DNA of 64,000 nucleotides from Noviherbaspirillum malthae (GCF_015352985.1 NZ_JACYXF010000020.1:34707-98706); one strand, 5' to 3'; positions 47,301 to 56,298 are shown, counted from the first letter of the stretch. A program made the numbers and translations. Notes: generated from the sequence alone by a model not told the origin.

Positions 47301-48086
47301 TTATTTCAGAAGACGCCGGCGTGTCAGCACCGTGGCGACATAAAAGCCGGCAAAGCTGTACGCCAGCAGCACGGCGATGTCGGCAACGGCATGGGCCGGC
47401 CATTGGCCGAGAATCAGCGGCCTGATCAGATTGACCGCGGCTCCCAGCGGCAACAACTGGGCAAATCCTTGCAGCCACGGCGGCAGCTGCGCTACCGGAT
47501 AGTACACGCCGGAAAGAAAGACCATCGGCGTCAGCACGAGCGTGAAATAGTAGGTAAAGAAATCATACCCCTTTGCCATGGCGTTGATAATCAGGCCGAT
47601 GGAAGCGAAGGTGATTCCGATCAGGAACAGCAGGGGCAGCACGAATATGACATTGACATGCAGGCCGATTCCCAGAAGAAAAATAACGCCGAGAATCGCC
47701 ACGCCCGCAAACAGCGCCTTGGTTGCCGCCCACAGCATTTCCGCGAGCACCACATCATCCAGCGCCATGGGCGCATTGAGCAAGGCTTCCCAGGTCTTTT
47801 GCACATGCATGCGGGAAAAAGCCGAATAGAGGGTTTCAAAGGAGGCGGCCATCATGACCGACATGCAGATCGAGCCGGATGCCAGGAAGTGAATGTAGGG
47901 TATGCCGTCGATTGTCTTCAACAAGCTGCCCAATCCGTAGCCGAACGCGATCAGCGTAATCAGGGGATCCGCGATATTGCCGAGTACGCTGGCCAGCGCG
48001 AGCTTCTTCCAGACGAGGAGATTGCGTCGCCAGATCGGAATGAAGCGCAGCGAACAAGCCGGCAGCGCAAAGAGAGCAAAACGCAT
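47301..48086 (-). CDS. ABC-2 type permease, NodJ-like
   Basis: 261 residues with about six membrane segments of the ABC-2 exporter type. The N-terminal WRRNLLVWKKLALASVLGNIADPLITLIAFGYGLG and the central GVYYPVAQLPPWLQGFAQLLPL match NodJ-family permeases. It forms an exporter with the ATPase encoded 4 bases upstream. The substrate is unknown; in rhizobia NodIJ exports Nod factors, but no nod genes are here. Confidence 0.88.
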   Translation of the reverse strand: MRFALFALPACSLRFIPIWRRNLLVWKKLALASVLGNIADPLITLIAFGYGLGSLLKTIDGIPYIHFLASGSICMSVMMAASFETLYSAFSRMHVQKTWEALLNAPMALDDVVLAEMLWAATKALFAGVAILGVIFLLGIGLHVNVIFVLPLLFLIGITFASIGLIINAMAKGYDFFTYYFTLVLTPMVFLSGVYYPVAQLPPWLQGFAQLLPLGAAVNLIRPLILGQWPAHAVADIAVLLAYSFAGFYVATVLTRRRLLK

Positions 48087-48090
48087 GTCG

Positions 48091-49023
48091 TCAATCCCTC
48101 ATTTCGCGTCCGGTCAGCTTGAGGAACAAGTCTTCAAGATTGGCCGGGCGATGCAGATAGCGGATGCCGCTGGCGCCGTGCAGGCTCGCCAGCAGGCTTT
48201 GCGCACTGTTGGTATAGCAGAATACAGTCTCTCCGCTGATTTCCATCCGCCCTGCATGCCGCACGCCATCGGAGCGTCCCCAGGCCACCGCATTGTCGCC
48301 ATAGACCTCCACCACTTCCGCCTCGATATGCTGAGCGATGAGTTCGCGCGGCGCTCCTTCCGCGATCAGCTTGCCGTGATCGATGACCGACAGGCGATCG
48401 CAGAGGCGCTCCGCCTCGTCCATGAAATGCGTCGTGAGCACGATGGTCTTGCCTTCGTTCAGCAGCGACTTCAGGCGGTCCCATATCATGTGGCGGGCCT
48501 GAGGATCGAGGCCGGTGGTCGGCTCATCCATGAAGATGAGATCCGGATCGTTCACCAGGGCGCGTACCAGCGTCAGACGGCGCTTCATGCCGCCGGAAAG
48601 CTCGCCGATGTTGGCATTTCTCTTCGCGGTCAGGTTCGCAAACTCAAGCAGCTTCGGAATGCGGGACTTGATGATGCCCTCCGCCAGGCCGAAGTAGCGG
48701 CCGAACACCATGAGGTTTTCCTCGACCGTAAAGTCCGGATCGAGGTTGTCGCCCTGAGGCACGACGCCGACCTTTACCCTTGCCGCGCGCGCCTGCCGCG
48801 GCACCGGATATCCGACCAGGCGGATTTCGCCGCTGTCCGGCTCGGTCAGCCCGAGGCAGAGGCGTAGAGTCGTGGTCTTGCCGGCGCCGTTTGGCCCCAG
48901 AAGCCCGTAGCACTCGCCGCGCCGCAGCGAGAAGGATACGCCGTCGACGACGAGCGCCCGTGCCGAGCCCTTGCCATAGGATTTGCGGAGATTGGAAACG
49001 GAAAGGACATCGGAGTCGGACAT
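48091..49023 (-). CDS. ABC exporter ATP-binding protein, NodI-like
   Basis: 310 residues from the ATG at 49023 (MSDSDVLSVSNLRKSYG). Walker A is GPNGAGKTTT, the signature is ELSGGMKRRLTLARAL-like (LSGGMKRRLT), Walker B is LIFMDEPTTGLDPQAR and the H-loop is TTHFMDEAERL. The C-terminal extension of about 80 residues is typical of NodI/DrrA-type exporters. It pairs with the downstream permease. Confidence 0.92.
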   Translation of the reverse strand: MSDSDVLSVSNLRKSYGKGSARALVVDGVSFSLRRGECYGLLGPNGAGKTTTLRLCLGLTEPDSGEIRLVGYPVPRQARAARVKVGVVPQGDNLDPDFTVEENLMVFGRYFGLAEGIIKSRIPKLLEFANLTAKRNANIGELSGGMKRRLTLVRALVNDPDLIFMDEPTTGLDPQARHMIWDRLKSLLNEGKTIVLTTHFMDEAERLCDRLSVIDHGKLIAEGAPRELIAQHIEAEVVEVYGDNAVAWGRSDGVRHAGRMEISGETVFCYTNSAQSLLASLHGASGIRYLHRPANLEDLFLKLTGREMRD

Positions 49024-49107
49024 GCAGCGCAGGGTTTGGCGGTGGCTGGTAAAGCGCATATCTTGCCACAAACGTCCGGGCGGCATAAAAAGCCGCCTAA
49101 AGACAAA

Positions 49108-49138
49108 AAGCCAGGCAGTGATGCCTGGCTTTTTTCTT
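49108..49138. terminator. Bidirectional terminator between rplQ and the NodI-like gene
   Basis: Perfect 10-bp arms AAGCCAGGCA / TGCCTGGCTT with a 4-base loop and T-runs on both sides. It ends the long ribosomal protein transcript (minus strand). Confidence 0.9.
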
Positions 49139-49161
49139 CCGCTGCCCTTGCAGGGCTGCGA

Positions 49162-49557
49162 TTATTCTGCAGTTTGAACTTCAGTTTCGTCGCTGATTTC
49201 GGGACGGTCGACCAGTTCAACGAAGGCCATCGGCGCATTGTCGCCCTGACGGAAACCCATCTTCAGAATGCGCAGGTAGCCGCCATTGCGGTTTGCATAG
49301 CGAGGACCCAGTTCAGCGAAGAGCTTGACGACGATTTCGCGATCGCGCAGGCGGGAGAAGGCCAGACGCTTGTTCGACAGATTATCTGTCTTGCCCAGCG
49401 TGAGGATAGGCTCGACGACGCGGCGCAGTTCTTTTGCCTTGGGCAGCGTGGTCTTGATTGCTTCATGACGCAGCAGGGAAACGGTCATGTTGCGGAGCAT
49501 TGCCAGACGGTGGGACGATGTACGGTTAAGTTTGCGGAGACCGTGACGGTGACGCAT
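49162..49557 (-). CDS. rplQ: 50S ribosomal protein L17
   Basis: 131 residues, starting MRHRHGLRKLNRTSSHRLAM, the L17 signature. It is the last gene of the alpha operon, after rpoA. A perfect TATAAT on the minus strand (49676-49681) in the 161-base gap before it could be a weak extra promoter; no -35 goes with it. Confidence 0.97.
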   Translation of the reverse strand: MRHRHGLRKLNRTSSHRLAMLRNMTVSLLRHEAIKTTLPKAKELRRVVEPILTLGKTDNLSNKRLAFSRLRDREIVVKLFAELGPRYANRNGGYLRILKMGFRQGDNAPMAFVELVDRPEISDETEVQTAE

Positions 49558-49718
49558 GATATTTCCTTTCAGTTGAGTTTAAGTCCAGCTCTTCTATCGA
49601 TCGATGAATCGTTCGCGGGCCGGTAATGGTTATTGTTGCAATGACTTGGCATTTCCCGAAACGGGAACGAGCCGGATTATAACCGCTCCTTCCCGGATTC
49701 GTCGCCGGTACTACCGAA

Positions 49719-50696
49719 TTACTTCTCGAGACCTGCCGGCGGCCAGTTTTCGAGTTTCATGCCGAGCGTCAAACCGCGCGATGCAAGAACTTCCTTGATC
49801 TCGTTGAGCGACTTGCGGCCCAGGTTCGGCGTCTTGAGCAGTTCGTTTTCGCTGCGCTGGATCAGATCGCCGATGTAGTAGATGTTTTCGGCTTTCAGGC
49901 AGTTTGCGGAACGCACTGTGAGTTCCAGGTCGTCGACAGGACGCAGCAGGATCGGATCGACCGACGGAGCGCGCGACGGTGCTTCTGCAGCGGCTTCCGT
50001 ACCTTCCAGGGCAGCGAACACGTTGAGCTGGTCAACCAGCACGCGGGCCGACTGGCGAATTGCTTCTTCCGGAGAGATGACGCCGTTGGTCTCGATGTTC
50101 ATGACCAGCTTGTCGAGGTCGGTACGCTGTTCAACACGAGCGGATTCGACGGCATAGGAAACGCGACGGACCGGGGAGAACGATGCATCGAGGATGATGC
50201 GGCCGATCGTCTTGTTCGCATCTTCGGACAGGCGGCGCACGTTGCCGGGCACATAGCCGCGGCCTTTTTCAACCTTGATCTGCATGTCCAGCTTGCCGCC
50301 CGCGGTCAGGTGGGCGATCACGTGTTCCGGATTGATCAGCTCGACGTCATGCGGCAGATCGATGTCCGAAGCGTAAACCGCGCCTTCGCCATCCTTTTTC
50401 AGGGTCAGCGTGACTTCGTCGCGATTGTGCAATTTGAACACCACGCCCTTCAAGTTGAGCAGCATGTCGACCACGTCTTCCTGAACGCCATCCAGCGAGG
50501 AGTATTCGTGGACCACACCGGCGATGGTCACTTCGGTAGGTGCATAGCCAACCATCGACGACAGCAGCACGCGGCGCAGCGCGTTGCCGAGCGTATGGCC
50601 GTAGCCACGCTCGAACGGCTCCATGACGACTTTGGCATGGCCGGCACCAAGTGCCTCAACTTCAATAATGCGGGGTTTCAACAGACTGTTTTGCAT
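49719..50696 (-). CDS. rpoA: DNA-directed RNA polymerase subunit alpha
   Basis: 325 residues. The N-terminal dimerisation domain includes MEPFERGYGHTLGNALRRVLLSSM. A Pro/Ala-rich linker near 235-250 leads to the C-terminal domain (LRPVDDLELTVRSANCLKAENI) with the DNA- and activator-contact helices. It lies 104 bases after rpsD, with a strong hairpin in between. Confidence 0.98.
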   Translation of the reverse strand: MQNSLLKPRIIEVEALGAGHAKVVMEPFERGYGHTLGNALRRVLLSSMVGYAPTEVTIAGVVHEYSSLDGVQEDVVDMLLNLKGVVFKLHNRDEVTLTLKKDGEGAVYASDIDLPHDVELINPEHVIAHLTAGGKLDMQIKVEKGRGYVPGNVRRLSEDANKTIGRIILDASFSPVRRVSYAVESARVEQRTDLDKLVMNIETNGVISPEEAIRQSARVLVDQLNVFAALEGTEAAAEAPSRAPSVDPILLRPVDDLELTVRSANCLKAENIYYIGDLIQRSENELLKTPNLGRKSLNEIKEVLASRGLTLGMKLENWPPAGLEK

Positions 50697-50759
50697 GAAA
50701 TGTCCTTTTCAATACCCTCGGCTCGTTACACCGATAAGGCTGATGGCATTACAAAGAAA

Positions 50760-50785
50760 CCCGCCTCGCTTCTCAGCGAGGCGGG
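50760..50785 (-). terminator. Terminator-like hairpin between rpsD and rpoA
   Basis: Perfect 11-bp arms (CCCGCCTCGCT / AGCGAGGCGGG). On the minus strand the loop is GAGA and TTTCTTTG follows. It is strong enough to act as an intrinsic terminator or attenuator before rpoA. Confidence 0.65.
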
Positions 50786-50800
50786 CGTAGGGAACTGCTA

Positions 50801-51424
50801 TTAACGGGAATACAATTCGACGATCAGGGATTCGTTGACATCGTTGGCGATTTCGGAACGATCCGGCATCGACTTGAATGTACCTTCCATCTTCTTCGCG
50901 TCGACGGAAACCCACGACGGCATGCCGCCCTGCTCGGCCAGAGACAGCGCTTCGATGATGCGCGCCTGTTTCTTCGCCTTCTCGCGCACTGCAACGACGT
51001 CGCCTGCCTTGACCTGGTACGAAGCGATGTTGACCACTTCGCCATTGACGGTAAATGCCTTGTGGCTGACCAGCTGGCGTGCTTCAGCGCGTGTGGAGCC
51101 GAAGCCCATGCGGTATGCAACGTTGTCCAGACGGGATTCGAGCAGCTTCAGCAGGTTTTCACCGGTGTTGCCCTTGCGGCGGTCAGCCTCGGCAAAATAA
51201 CGGCGGAACTGGCGCTCAAGAATGCCGTACATGCGCTTGACCTTCTGCTTTTCACGCAGCTGGTTGCCATAGTCCGAGGTACGAGCACCGGAAGTACGGC
51301 CGTGCTGGCCGGGCTTGGAGTCCAGTTTGCACTTGGAATCCAGAGAGCGGCGCGAGCTCTTCAGGAACAGGTCGGTGCCTTCACGGCGGGAGAGTTTGGC
51401 TTTGGGTCCGATATAACGTGCCAC
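50801..51424 (-). CDS. rpsD: 30S ribosomal protein S4
   Basis: 207 residues. It starts MARYIGPKAKLSRREGTDLFL and has the S4 RNA-binding domain in ESRLDNVAYRMGFGSTRAEARQLVSHKAFTVNG. It is a primary 16S-binding protein and, in other bacteria, the autoregulator of the alpha operon. A 176-base gap with hairpins separates it from rpsK. Confidence 0.98.
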   Translation of the reverse strand: MARYIGPKAKLSRREGTDLFLKSSRRSLDSKCKLDSKPGQHGRTSGARTSDYGNQLREKQKVKRMYGILERQFRRYFAEADRRKGNTGENLLKLLESRLDNVAYRMGFGSTRAEARQLVSHKAFTVNGEVVNIASYQVKAGDVVAVREKAKKQARIIEALSLAEQGGMPSWVSVDAKKMEGTFKSMPDRSEIANDVNESLIVELYSR

Positions 51425-51532
51425 GTTAATTTCCTTTTGTTAATGACGCCCCAACCAGAAACATGGAGTTTCCGGTAGGCGCTAGTCTGGTCGCGCCTCA
51501 GCGGATGCCAGACAGTGGTCTTAAGAACAAAA

Positions 51533-51553
51533 CCCGCCAAACTTTCTGGCGGG
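51533..51553 (-). terminator. Terminator-like hairpin between rpsK and rpsD
   Basis: Seven-base perfect arms CCCGCCA / TGGCGGG with a 7-base loop. On the minus strand TTTTGTTCTT follows. A second hairpin, GTCTGG / CCAGAC (51484-51513), lies closer to rpsD. Confidence 0.6.
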
Positions 51554-51600
51554 CTAAAACTGAATACTGCAACCTGCTATTGTAACGCGTCTATCCGATC

Positions 51601-52005
51601 TTAGATACGACGGCGCTTCGGCGGACGGCAGCCGTTGTGCGGAACCGGTGTCACGTCCTGGATCTGGGTGATCTTGATACCCAGGTTGTTCAGAGCGCGA
51701 ACTGCGGATTCACGACCAGGACCAGGACCCTTGATGCGAACTTCAAGGTTCTTGACGCCGAATTCGACGGCAACCTTGCCAGCTGCTTCCGCTGCAACCT
51801 GGGCTGCAAACGGTGTCGACTTGCGGGAGCCTTTGAAGCCGGCACCGCCGGATGTCGCCCAGGACAACGCATTGCCTTGACGGTCGGTGATCGTGATGAT
51901 GGTGTTGTTGAAGGATGCGTGGATGTGCGCGATGCCTTCTGCAACGTTCTTTTTAACTTTCTTCCGCGCGCGGGCTGCTGCGGCGTTATTCTGGGCTTTT
52001 GCCAT
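51601..52005 (-). CDS. rpsK: 30S ribosomal protein S11
   Basis: 134 residues ending in NGCRPPKRRRI, with GIAHIHASFNNTIITITDRQGNALSWATSGGAGFKGSRKSTPFAAQ, the S11 signature (here shown as separate known stretches). It is part of the 30S platform. The run of genes rpsM-rpsK-rpsD-rpoA-rplQ is the alpha operon. Confidence 0.98.
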   Translation of the reverse strand: MAKAQNNAAAARARKKVKKNVAEGIAHIHASFNNTIITITDRQGNALSWATSGGAGFKGSRKSTPFAAQVAAEAAGKVAVEFGVKNLEVRIKGPGPGRESAVRALNNLGIKITQIQDVTPVPHNGCRPPKRRRI

Positions 52006-52047
52006 GGTAATTTCCTTGAATCCGACTTCGGGTCAAACGGCGCTGGA

Positions 52048-52413
52048 TTATTTCTTCAGCGACTGTGCTGCCTTGCGCGGGCCTTTGCGTGTACGCGCAT
52101 TGGTGCGTGTACGCTGACCGCGTACGGGCAAGCCCTTGCGATGACGCAGGCCGCGGTAGCAACCCAAGTCCATCAGACGCTTGATGCTCATCGAAACTTC
52201 ACGACGCAGGTCACCCTCAACGACAAACTTGCCGATTTCGTCGCGCAGCTTTTCCAGCTCGTTATCGTCCAGATCCTTGACCTTCTTCGTGGTCGGAACA
52301 CCCGTCTTGGCGCAGATATCTTCAGCGCGGGGACGGCCAATGCCATAAATCGCAGTCAAGCCGATAACGGTGTGTTGGTGGTTGGGGATGTTGACCCCTG
52401 CAATACGTGCCAT
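52048..52413 (-). CDS. rpsM: 30S ribosomal protein S13
   Basis: 121 residues. It begins MARIAGVNIPNHQHTVIGL and has GCYRGLRHRKGLPVRGQRT in its tail. It contacts 23S and the P-site tRNA. First gene of the alpha group, 27 bases after rpmJ. Confidence 0.98.
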   Translation of the reverse strand: MARIAGVNIPNHQHTVIGLTAIYGIGRPRAEDICAKTGVPTTKKVKDLDDNELEKLRDEIGKFVVEGDLRREVSMSIKRLMDLGCYRGLRHRKGLPVRGQRTRTNARTRKGPRKAAQSLKK

Positions 52414-52440
52414 TCGTTATTCCTCGATCAATAACGTTAA

Positions 52441-52554
52441 TTAACCTTGGCGCTGTTTGTGACGCGGTTCTGTGCAGATTACACGAACAACGCCCTTGCG
52501 CTTGATGATCTTGCAGTTGCGGCAGATCCGCTTCACTGATGCGAGCACTTTCAT
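52441..52554 (-). CDS. rpmJ: 50S ribosomal protein L36 (zinc-binding form)
   Basis: A 37-residue gene, too short for usual ORF cut-offs. It begins MKVLASVKRICRNCKIIKRK. Zinc ligands Cys11, Cys14, Cys27 and His32 are all present, so this is the C+ form. It lies between infA and rpsM, the normal place. Confidence 0.96.
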   Translation of the reverse strand: MKVLASVKRICRNCKIIKRKGVVRVICTEPRHKQRQG

Positions 52555-52585
52555 TTTTGCCCTCTTTCTTACAGTTCTAGTTACT

Positions 52586-52804
52586 TTACTTGGTACGGAA
52601 CACGATTCGTGCCCGGCTCAAATCGTAGGGTGTCAGTTCGACTGTGACCTTATCACCAGGAAGGATGCGGATGTAATTCATACGCATTTTTCCGGAAATA
52701 TGTCCGAGAACCACGTGCCCGTTTTCCAACTTGACTCTAAAAGTTGCATTGGGAAGATTCTCAAGAATTTCCCCCTGCATCTGGATGACGTCGTCTTTTG
52801 CCAT
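52586..52804 (-). CDS. infA: Translation initiation factor IF-1
   Basis: 72 residues forming one S1/OB domain: MAKDDVIQMQGEILENLPNA and HISGKMRMNYIRILPGDKV. It binds the A site of the 30S subunit in initiation. It lies between secY and rpmJ. Confidence 0.97.
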   Translation of the reverse strand: MAKDDVIQMQGEILENLPNATFRVKLENGHVVLGHISGKMRMNYIRILPGDKVTVELTPYDLSRARIVFRTK

Positions 52805-52840
52805 TCGCTTCGCTCGTTTTCTGGGTCGCCTATCGCGTCA

Positions 52841-54172
52841 CTATCGTGTCGGGATGCCACCCTTGAAATTCGCCTTGCGAAGAAGCGATTCATACTGCTG
52901 CGACATCACATAATTCTGAACTTGCGCCATGAAGTCCATCGTTACGACTACGATGATCAGTAGTGAAGTGCCACCGAAATAGAATGGTACTTTCCACCGC
53001 GCGATCAGAAACTCCGGCAGCAAGCAGACCAAGGTGATATACACCGCACCAACAAGAGTCAGACGCATCAGGATCTTGTCGATATACCGGGCCGTCTGCT
53101 CACCAGGACGAATACCAGGAACGAATGCTCCGCTTTTCTTCAGATTGTCAGCCGTTTCCTTGCTATTGAATACCAGGGCGGTATAAAAGAAGCAGAAGAA
53201 AACGATCGCTACTGCGTAAAGCAAGGCATGAATCGGTTCGCCCGGCGCCAGCGAGGCCGCCAAGTCTTTCAGGAACCGAACGAATGCATTGTTCGTTTCA
53301 CCCGACGTGAACCAGCTGGTGATCGTTGCCGGAAACAGAATGATCGACGAAGCGAAGATCGGAGGGATTACGCCCGCCATGTTCAGCTTCAACGGCAGAT
53401 GACTGCTCTGTCCGCCGTAGATCTTGTTCCCGACTTGCCGCTTCGCATAGTTGACGAGGATCTTGCGCTGTCCCCGTTCGATGAACACGACCAGGTAAGT
53501 TACCGCCGCCACGATCACGCAAATCAGAATTGCCGACAGTGCACTCATCGAACCCGTACGCACCAACTCGAACAGGCCACCGATCGCGCTAGGTAAGCCA
53601 GCAGCAATGCCCGCAAAGATGATGATCGAGATACCGTTCCCAAGTCCGCGCTCGGTAATCTGCTCACCAAGCCACATCAGGAACATCGTACCGGTCACAA
53701 GCGTGATTGCAGTCGTCAGCCGGAAAGCCAGGCCCGGGTCGATGACCAGCCCCGCTTGCGCTTCCAATGCCACGGCAATGCCGAATGCCTGGAACGCCGC
53801 CAACACCAGAGTGCCGTAACGAGTGTACTGGGTGATCTTCCGCCTTCCCGCTTCGCCTTCCTTCTTCAGCGCCTCGAGTTGAGGCGAGACGATGGACATC
53901 AGCTGCATGATGATCGATGCCGAAATGTACGGCATGATACCCAATGCAAAGATGGTAAAGCGAGAAAGTGCACCGCCGGAGAACATGTTGAACATACCCA
54001 GGATACCACCCTGGTTTTGCCTGAACAGTTCAGCCAGTTGTGACGGATCGATTCCCGGTACGGGAATGTGCGCTCCGATTCGATAGACTACCAAGGCTGC
54101 CAGCAGAAACCACAGGCGGCCCCATGGAAATCCGCTTGCAGCGCTCTTAGCGAGTTGGGGTGTCGTCGCCAA
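52841..54172 (-). CDS. secY: Preprotein translocase subunit SecY
   Basis: 443 residues with ten membrane helices. It has IPVPGIDPSQL after helix 1, the plug region near GGALSRFTIFALGIMPYISAS, and the cytoplasmic loops for SecA and ribosome binding (KRQVGNKIYGGQSSHLPLKLN). It forms the protein-conducting channel of the inner membrane. It sits at the end of the spc group. Confidence 0.98.
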   Translation of the reverse strand: MATTPQLAKSAASGFPWGRLWFLLAALVVYRIGAHIPVPGIDPSQLAELFRQNQGGILGMFNMFSGGALSRFTIFALGIMPYISASIIMQLMSIVSPQLEALKKEGEAGRRKITQYTRYGTLVLAAFQAFGIAVALEAQAGLVIDPGLAFRLTTAITLVTGTMFLMWLGEQITERGLGNGISIIIFAGIAAGLPSAIGGLFELVRTGSMSALSAILICVIVAAVTYLVVFIERGQRKILVNYAKRQVGNKIYGGQSSHLPLKLNMAGVIPPIFASSIILFPATITSWFTSGETNNAFVRFLKDLAASLAPGEPIHALLYAVAIVFFCFFYTALVFNSKETADNLKKSGAFVPGIRPGEQTARYIDKILMRLTLVGAVYITLVCLLPEFLIARWKVPFYFGGTSLLIIVVVTMDFMAQVQNYVMSQQYESLLRKANFKGGIPTR

Positions 54173-54197
54173 TTATTGCTCCGGACAAATCGGTTGC

Positions 54198-54629
54198 TTA
54201 CGCAACCGAACCACCTGCCGCTTCAATGGCAGCCTTAGCGCCCTTGGTCGCGATCAAGCCCTTGATCGTTACTTTCTTCGTCAACTCGCCAGCCTTGATA
54301 ACGCGGACGACACGAGCCAGTTCGGATACCAAGCCAGCCTGCTTCACCGCCAGCAGGTCGATTTCCGCGACAGGAAGGTTCTCCAGATCGCCGAGTCGTA
54401 CTTCTGCCTTGTAAGGCGCTGCCAGCGACTTGAAACCGCGCTTGGGCAGACGGCGCTGCAGCGGCATCTGACCGCCTTCGAAGCCGACTTTGTGGAAGCC
54501 GCCAGAACGGGATTTCTGACCTTTGTGGCCACGGCCTGCAGTCTTGCCCAGGCCGGAACCGATACCGCGACCGACGCGACGCTTAGCGTGCTTGGCGCCG
54601 TCCGCAGGTTGAATGTTGTTCAATTCCAT
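54198..54629 (-). CDS. rplO: 50S ribosomal protein L15
   Basis: 143 residues from the ATG at 54629. It begins MELNNIQPADGAKHAKRRVGRGIGSG, followed by the Gly/Lys-rich TAGRGHKGQKSRSGG tail of L15 that reaches into the 50S core. Located between rpmD and secY. Confidence 0.97.
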   Translation of the reverse strand: MELNNIQPADGAKHAKRRVGRGIGSGLGKTAGRGHKGQKSRSGGFHKVGFEGGQMPLQRRLPKRGFKSLAAPYKAEVRLGDLENLPVAEIDLLAVKQAGLVSELARVVRVIKAGELTKKVTIKGLIATKGAKAAIEAAGGSVA

Positions 54630-54656
54630 GATTTGCTCCGTTCGCAAGCACGCGGC

Positions 54657-54836
54657 TTACGACACAACTTTCACGAGATACGCCACTTTGTTGATCATGC
54701 CGCGGATGGCCGGTGTGTCCTGCAGTTCCGAGACGGAATTGACACGACGCAGGCCAAGCCCACGAACGGTTGCACGGTGGTCCTGGCGTGTGCCGATCAG
54801 GCCCTTCACCAGCTTGACTTTGATTGTGTTCGCCAT
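54657..54836 (-). CDS. rpmD: 50S ribosomal protein L30
   Basis: 59 residues from the ATG at 54836. MANTIKVKLVKGLIGTRQDHRATVRGLGL is the L30 start (its two parts are the strand and the RNA-binding loop). Normal position between rpsE and rplO. Confidence 0.96.
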   Translation of the reverse strand: MANTIKVKLVKGLIGTRQDHRATVRGLGLRRVNSVSELQDTPAIRGMINKVAYLVKVVS

Positions 54837-54846
54837 TCGATTCACC

Positions 54847-55368
54847 TCAACCAAGGATCTCTTCGACCGACTTGCCACGCTTGGCAGCAATTTCGGAAGG
54901 AGTATTCATCTTCGACAAACCGTCGATGGTCGCACGAACCATGTTGTAAGGATTAGTCGAACCGTTCGACTTCGCCACAACGTTGGTAACGCCCATGACT
55001 TCGAAGATCGCGCGCATCGGGCCACCAGCGATAACGCCGGTACCGTCCTTCGCCGGCGAAATCATCACCGAAGATGCACCGTGCTTGCCTGTTACGGTGT
55101 GCTGCAGCGTGCCGTTCTTCAGAGTGACCTTGATCATCTTGCGACGTGCTTCTTCCATTGCCTTCTGCACGGCGACGGGGACTTCCTTCGATTTACCCTT
55201 GCCCATGCCGATGCGGCCATCGCCGTCGCCGACCACTGCCAGTGCTGCGAAACCCATGATACGGCCACCCTTGACCACCTTGGTCACGCGGTTGACCGCA
55301 ATCATCTTTTCGCGCATGCCGTCGTCGCGCTCTTCGCCCTGGGGCGTCTTTGCTTGCATTTTTGCCAT
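54847..55368 (-). CDS. rpsE: 30S ribosomal protein S5
   Basis: 173 residues. The double-stranded-RNA-like domain has REKMIAVNRVTKVVKGGR and FAALAVVGDGDGRIGMGKGKS. The C-terminal part contains GVTNVVAKSNGSTNPYN. It affects translation accuracy. Located between rplR and rpmD. Confidence 0.98.
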   Translation of the reverse strand: MAKMQAKTPQGEERDDGMREKMIAVNRVTKVVKGGRIMGFAALAVVGDGDGRIGMGKGKSKEVPVAVQKAMEEARRKMIKVTLKNGTLQHTVTGKHGASSVMISPAKDGTGVIAGGPMRAIFEVMGVTNVVAKSNGSTNPYNMVRATIDGLSKMNTPSEIAAKRGKSVEEILG

Positions 55369-55380
55369 GACGATTCTTCC

Positions 55381-55743
55381 TTAGAACTTCAGACCGGCTT
55401 CGCGGGCTGCTTCTGCAACTGCTTTAACGCGGCCGTGATAGCGGAAACCGGAACGGTCGAAAGCGACTTCGGCGATTCCAGCCTTCAGTGCCTTCTCCGC
55501 TACGCGCTTGCCGACGAGAGCAGCCGCTGCGGCATTGCCACCCTTGCCGGATTTGCCTGCGAGTTCCTGGCGTACTTCTGCCTCCAGTGTCGATGCGGAT
55601 GCCAATACTTTTGCGTCCGGTCCGATGATGTTTGCGTAGATATGCAGGTTGGTGCGATGCACAGCCAGGCGGTTTACCTTCAACTCTGCGATCTTCGCGC
55701 GAGTTTGGCGAGCGCGGCGCAGACGTGATTGTTTCTTGTCCAT
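55381..55743 (-). CDS. rplR: 50S ribosomal protein L18
   Basis: 120 residues from the ATG at 55743 (MDKKQSRLRRARQTRAKI). The 5S rRNA-binding fold ends with FDRSGFRYHGRVKAVAEAAREAGL. Located between rplF and rpsE. Confidence 0.97.
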   Translation of the reverse strand: MDKKQSRLRRARQTRAKIAELKVNRLAVHRTNLHIYANIIGPDAKVLASASTLEAEVRQELAGKSGKGGNAAAAALVGKRVAEKALKAGIAEVAFDRSGFRYHGRVKAVAEAAREAGLKF

Positions 55744-55754
55744 CGTCAAGCCCC

Positions 55755-56288
55755 TTACTTCTTCTTGGTTTCTTTGAGCGTAACCACTTCGTCCACATAG
55801 CGGACGCCCTTGCCTTTATACGGCTCGGGACTGCGGTACGCACGCACTTCAGCAGCGGTCTGACCGACCTTCTGCTTGTCGACACCCTTGATCACGATCT
55901 CGGTCTGCGACGGGGTCTCGCACTTCACGCCAGCAGGCATCTGGTGCACGACCGGGTGCGAGAAGCCAAGCGACAGGTTCAGCTTGTCGCCTTGCGCTTG
56001 CGCACGGTATCCCACGCCAACGAGGGAGAGCTTCTTTTCAAAGCCTTTCGTCACGCCGAGAACCATATTGTTCACGAGCGCACGCAGCGTTCCGGACATC
56101 GCATTCGCTTCGCGGCTTTCATCAGCCGGCGCAAACAGCAGCGTGTTGTTTTCGTTAGTGACTTTCACCAGGCCATTCAGCGGCATGGAGAGAGTACCCA
56201 GGGCGCCTTTGACAGTGATCCTGTCAGCGGCAATTGTCACTTCCAATCCAGCAGGAAGTGCAATGGGCATTTTACCTACACGGGACAT
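55755..56288 (-). CDS. rplF: 50S ribosomal protein L6
   Basis: 177 residues, two L6 repeats: MSRVGKMPIALPAGLEV and the conserved end PEPYKGKGVRYVDEVV. It lies near the GTPase centre of the 50S subunit. Located between rpsH and rplR. Confidence 0.98.
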   Translation of the reverse strand: MSRVGKMPIALPAGLEVTIAADRITVKGALGTLSMPLNGLVKVTNENNTLLFAPADESREANAMSGTLRALVNNMVLGVTKGFEKKLSLVGVGYRAQAQGDKLNLSLGFSHPVVHQMPAGVKCETPSQTEIVIKGVDKQKVGQTAAEVRAYRSPEPYKGKGVRYVDEVVTLKETKKK

Positions 56289-56298
56289 CTTGCACTCC

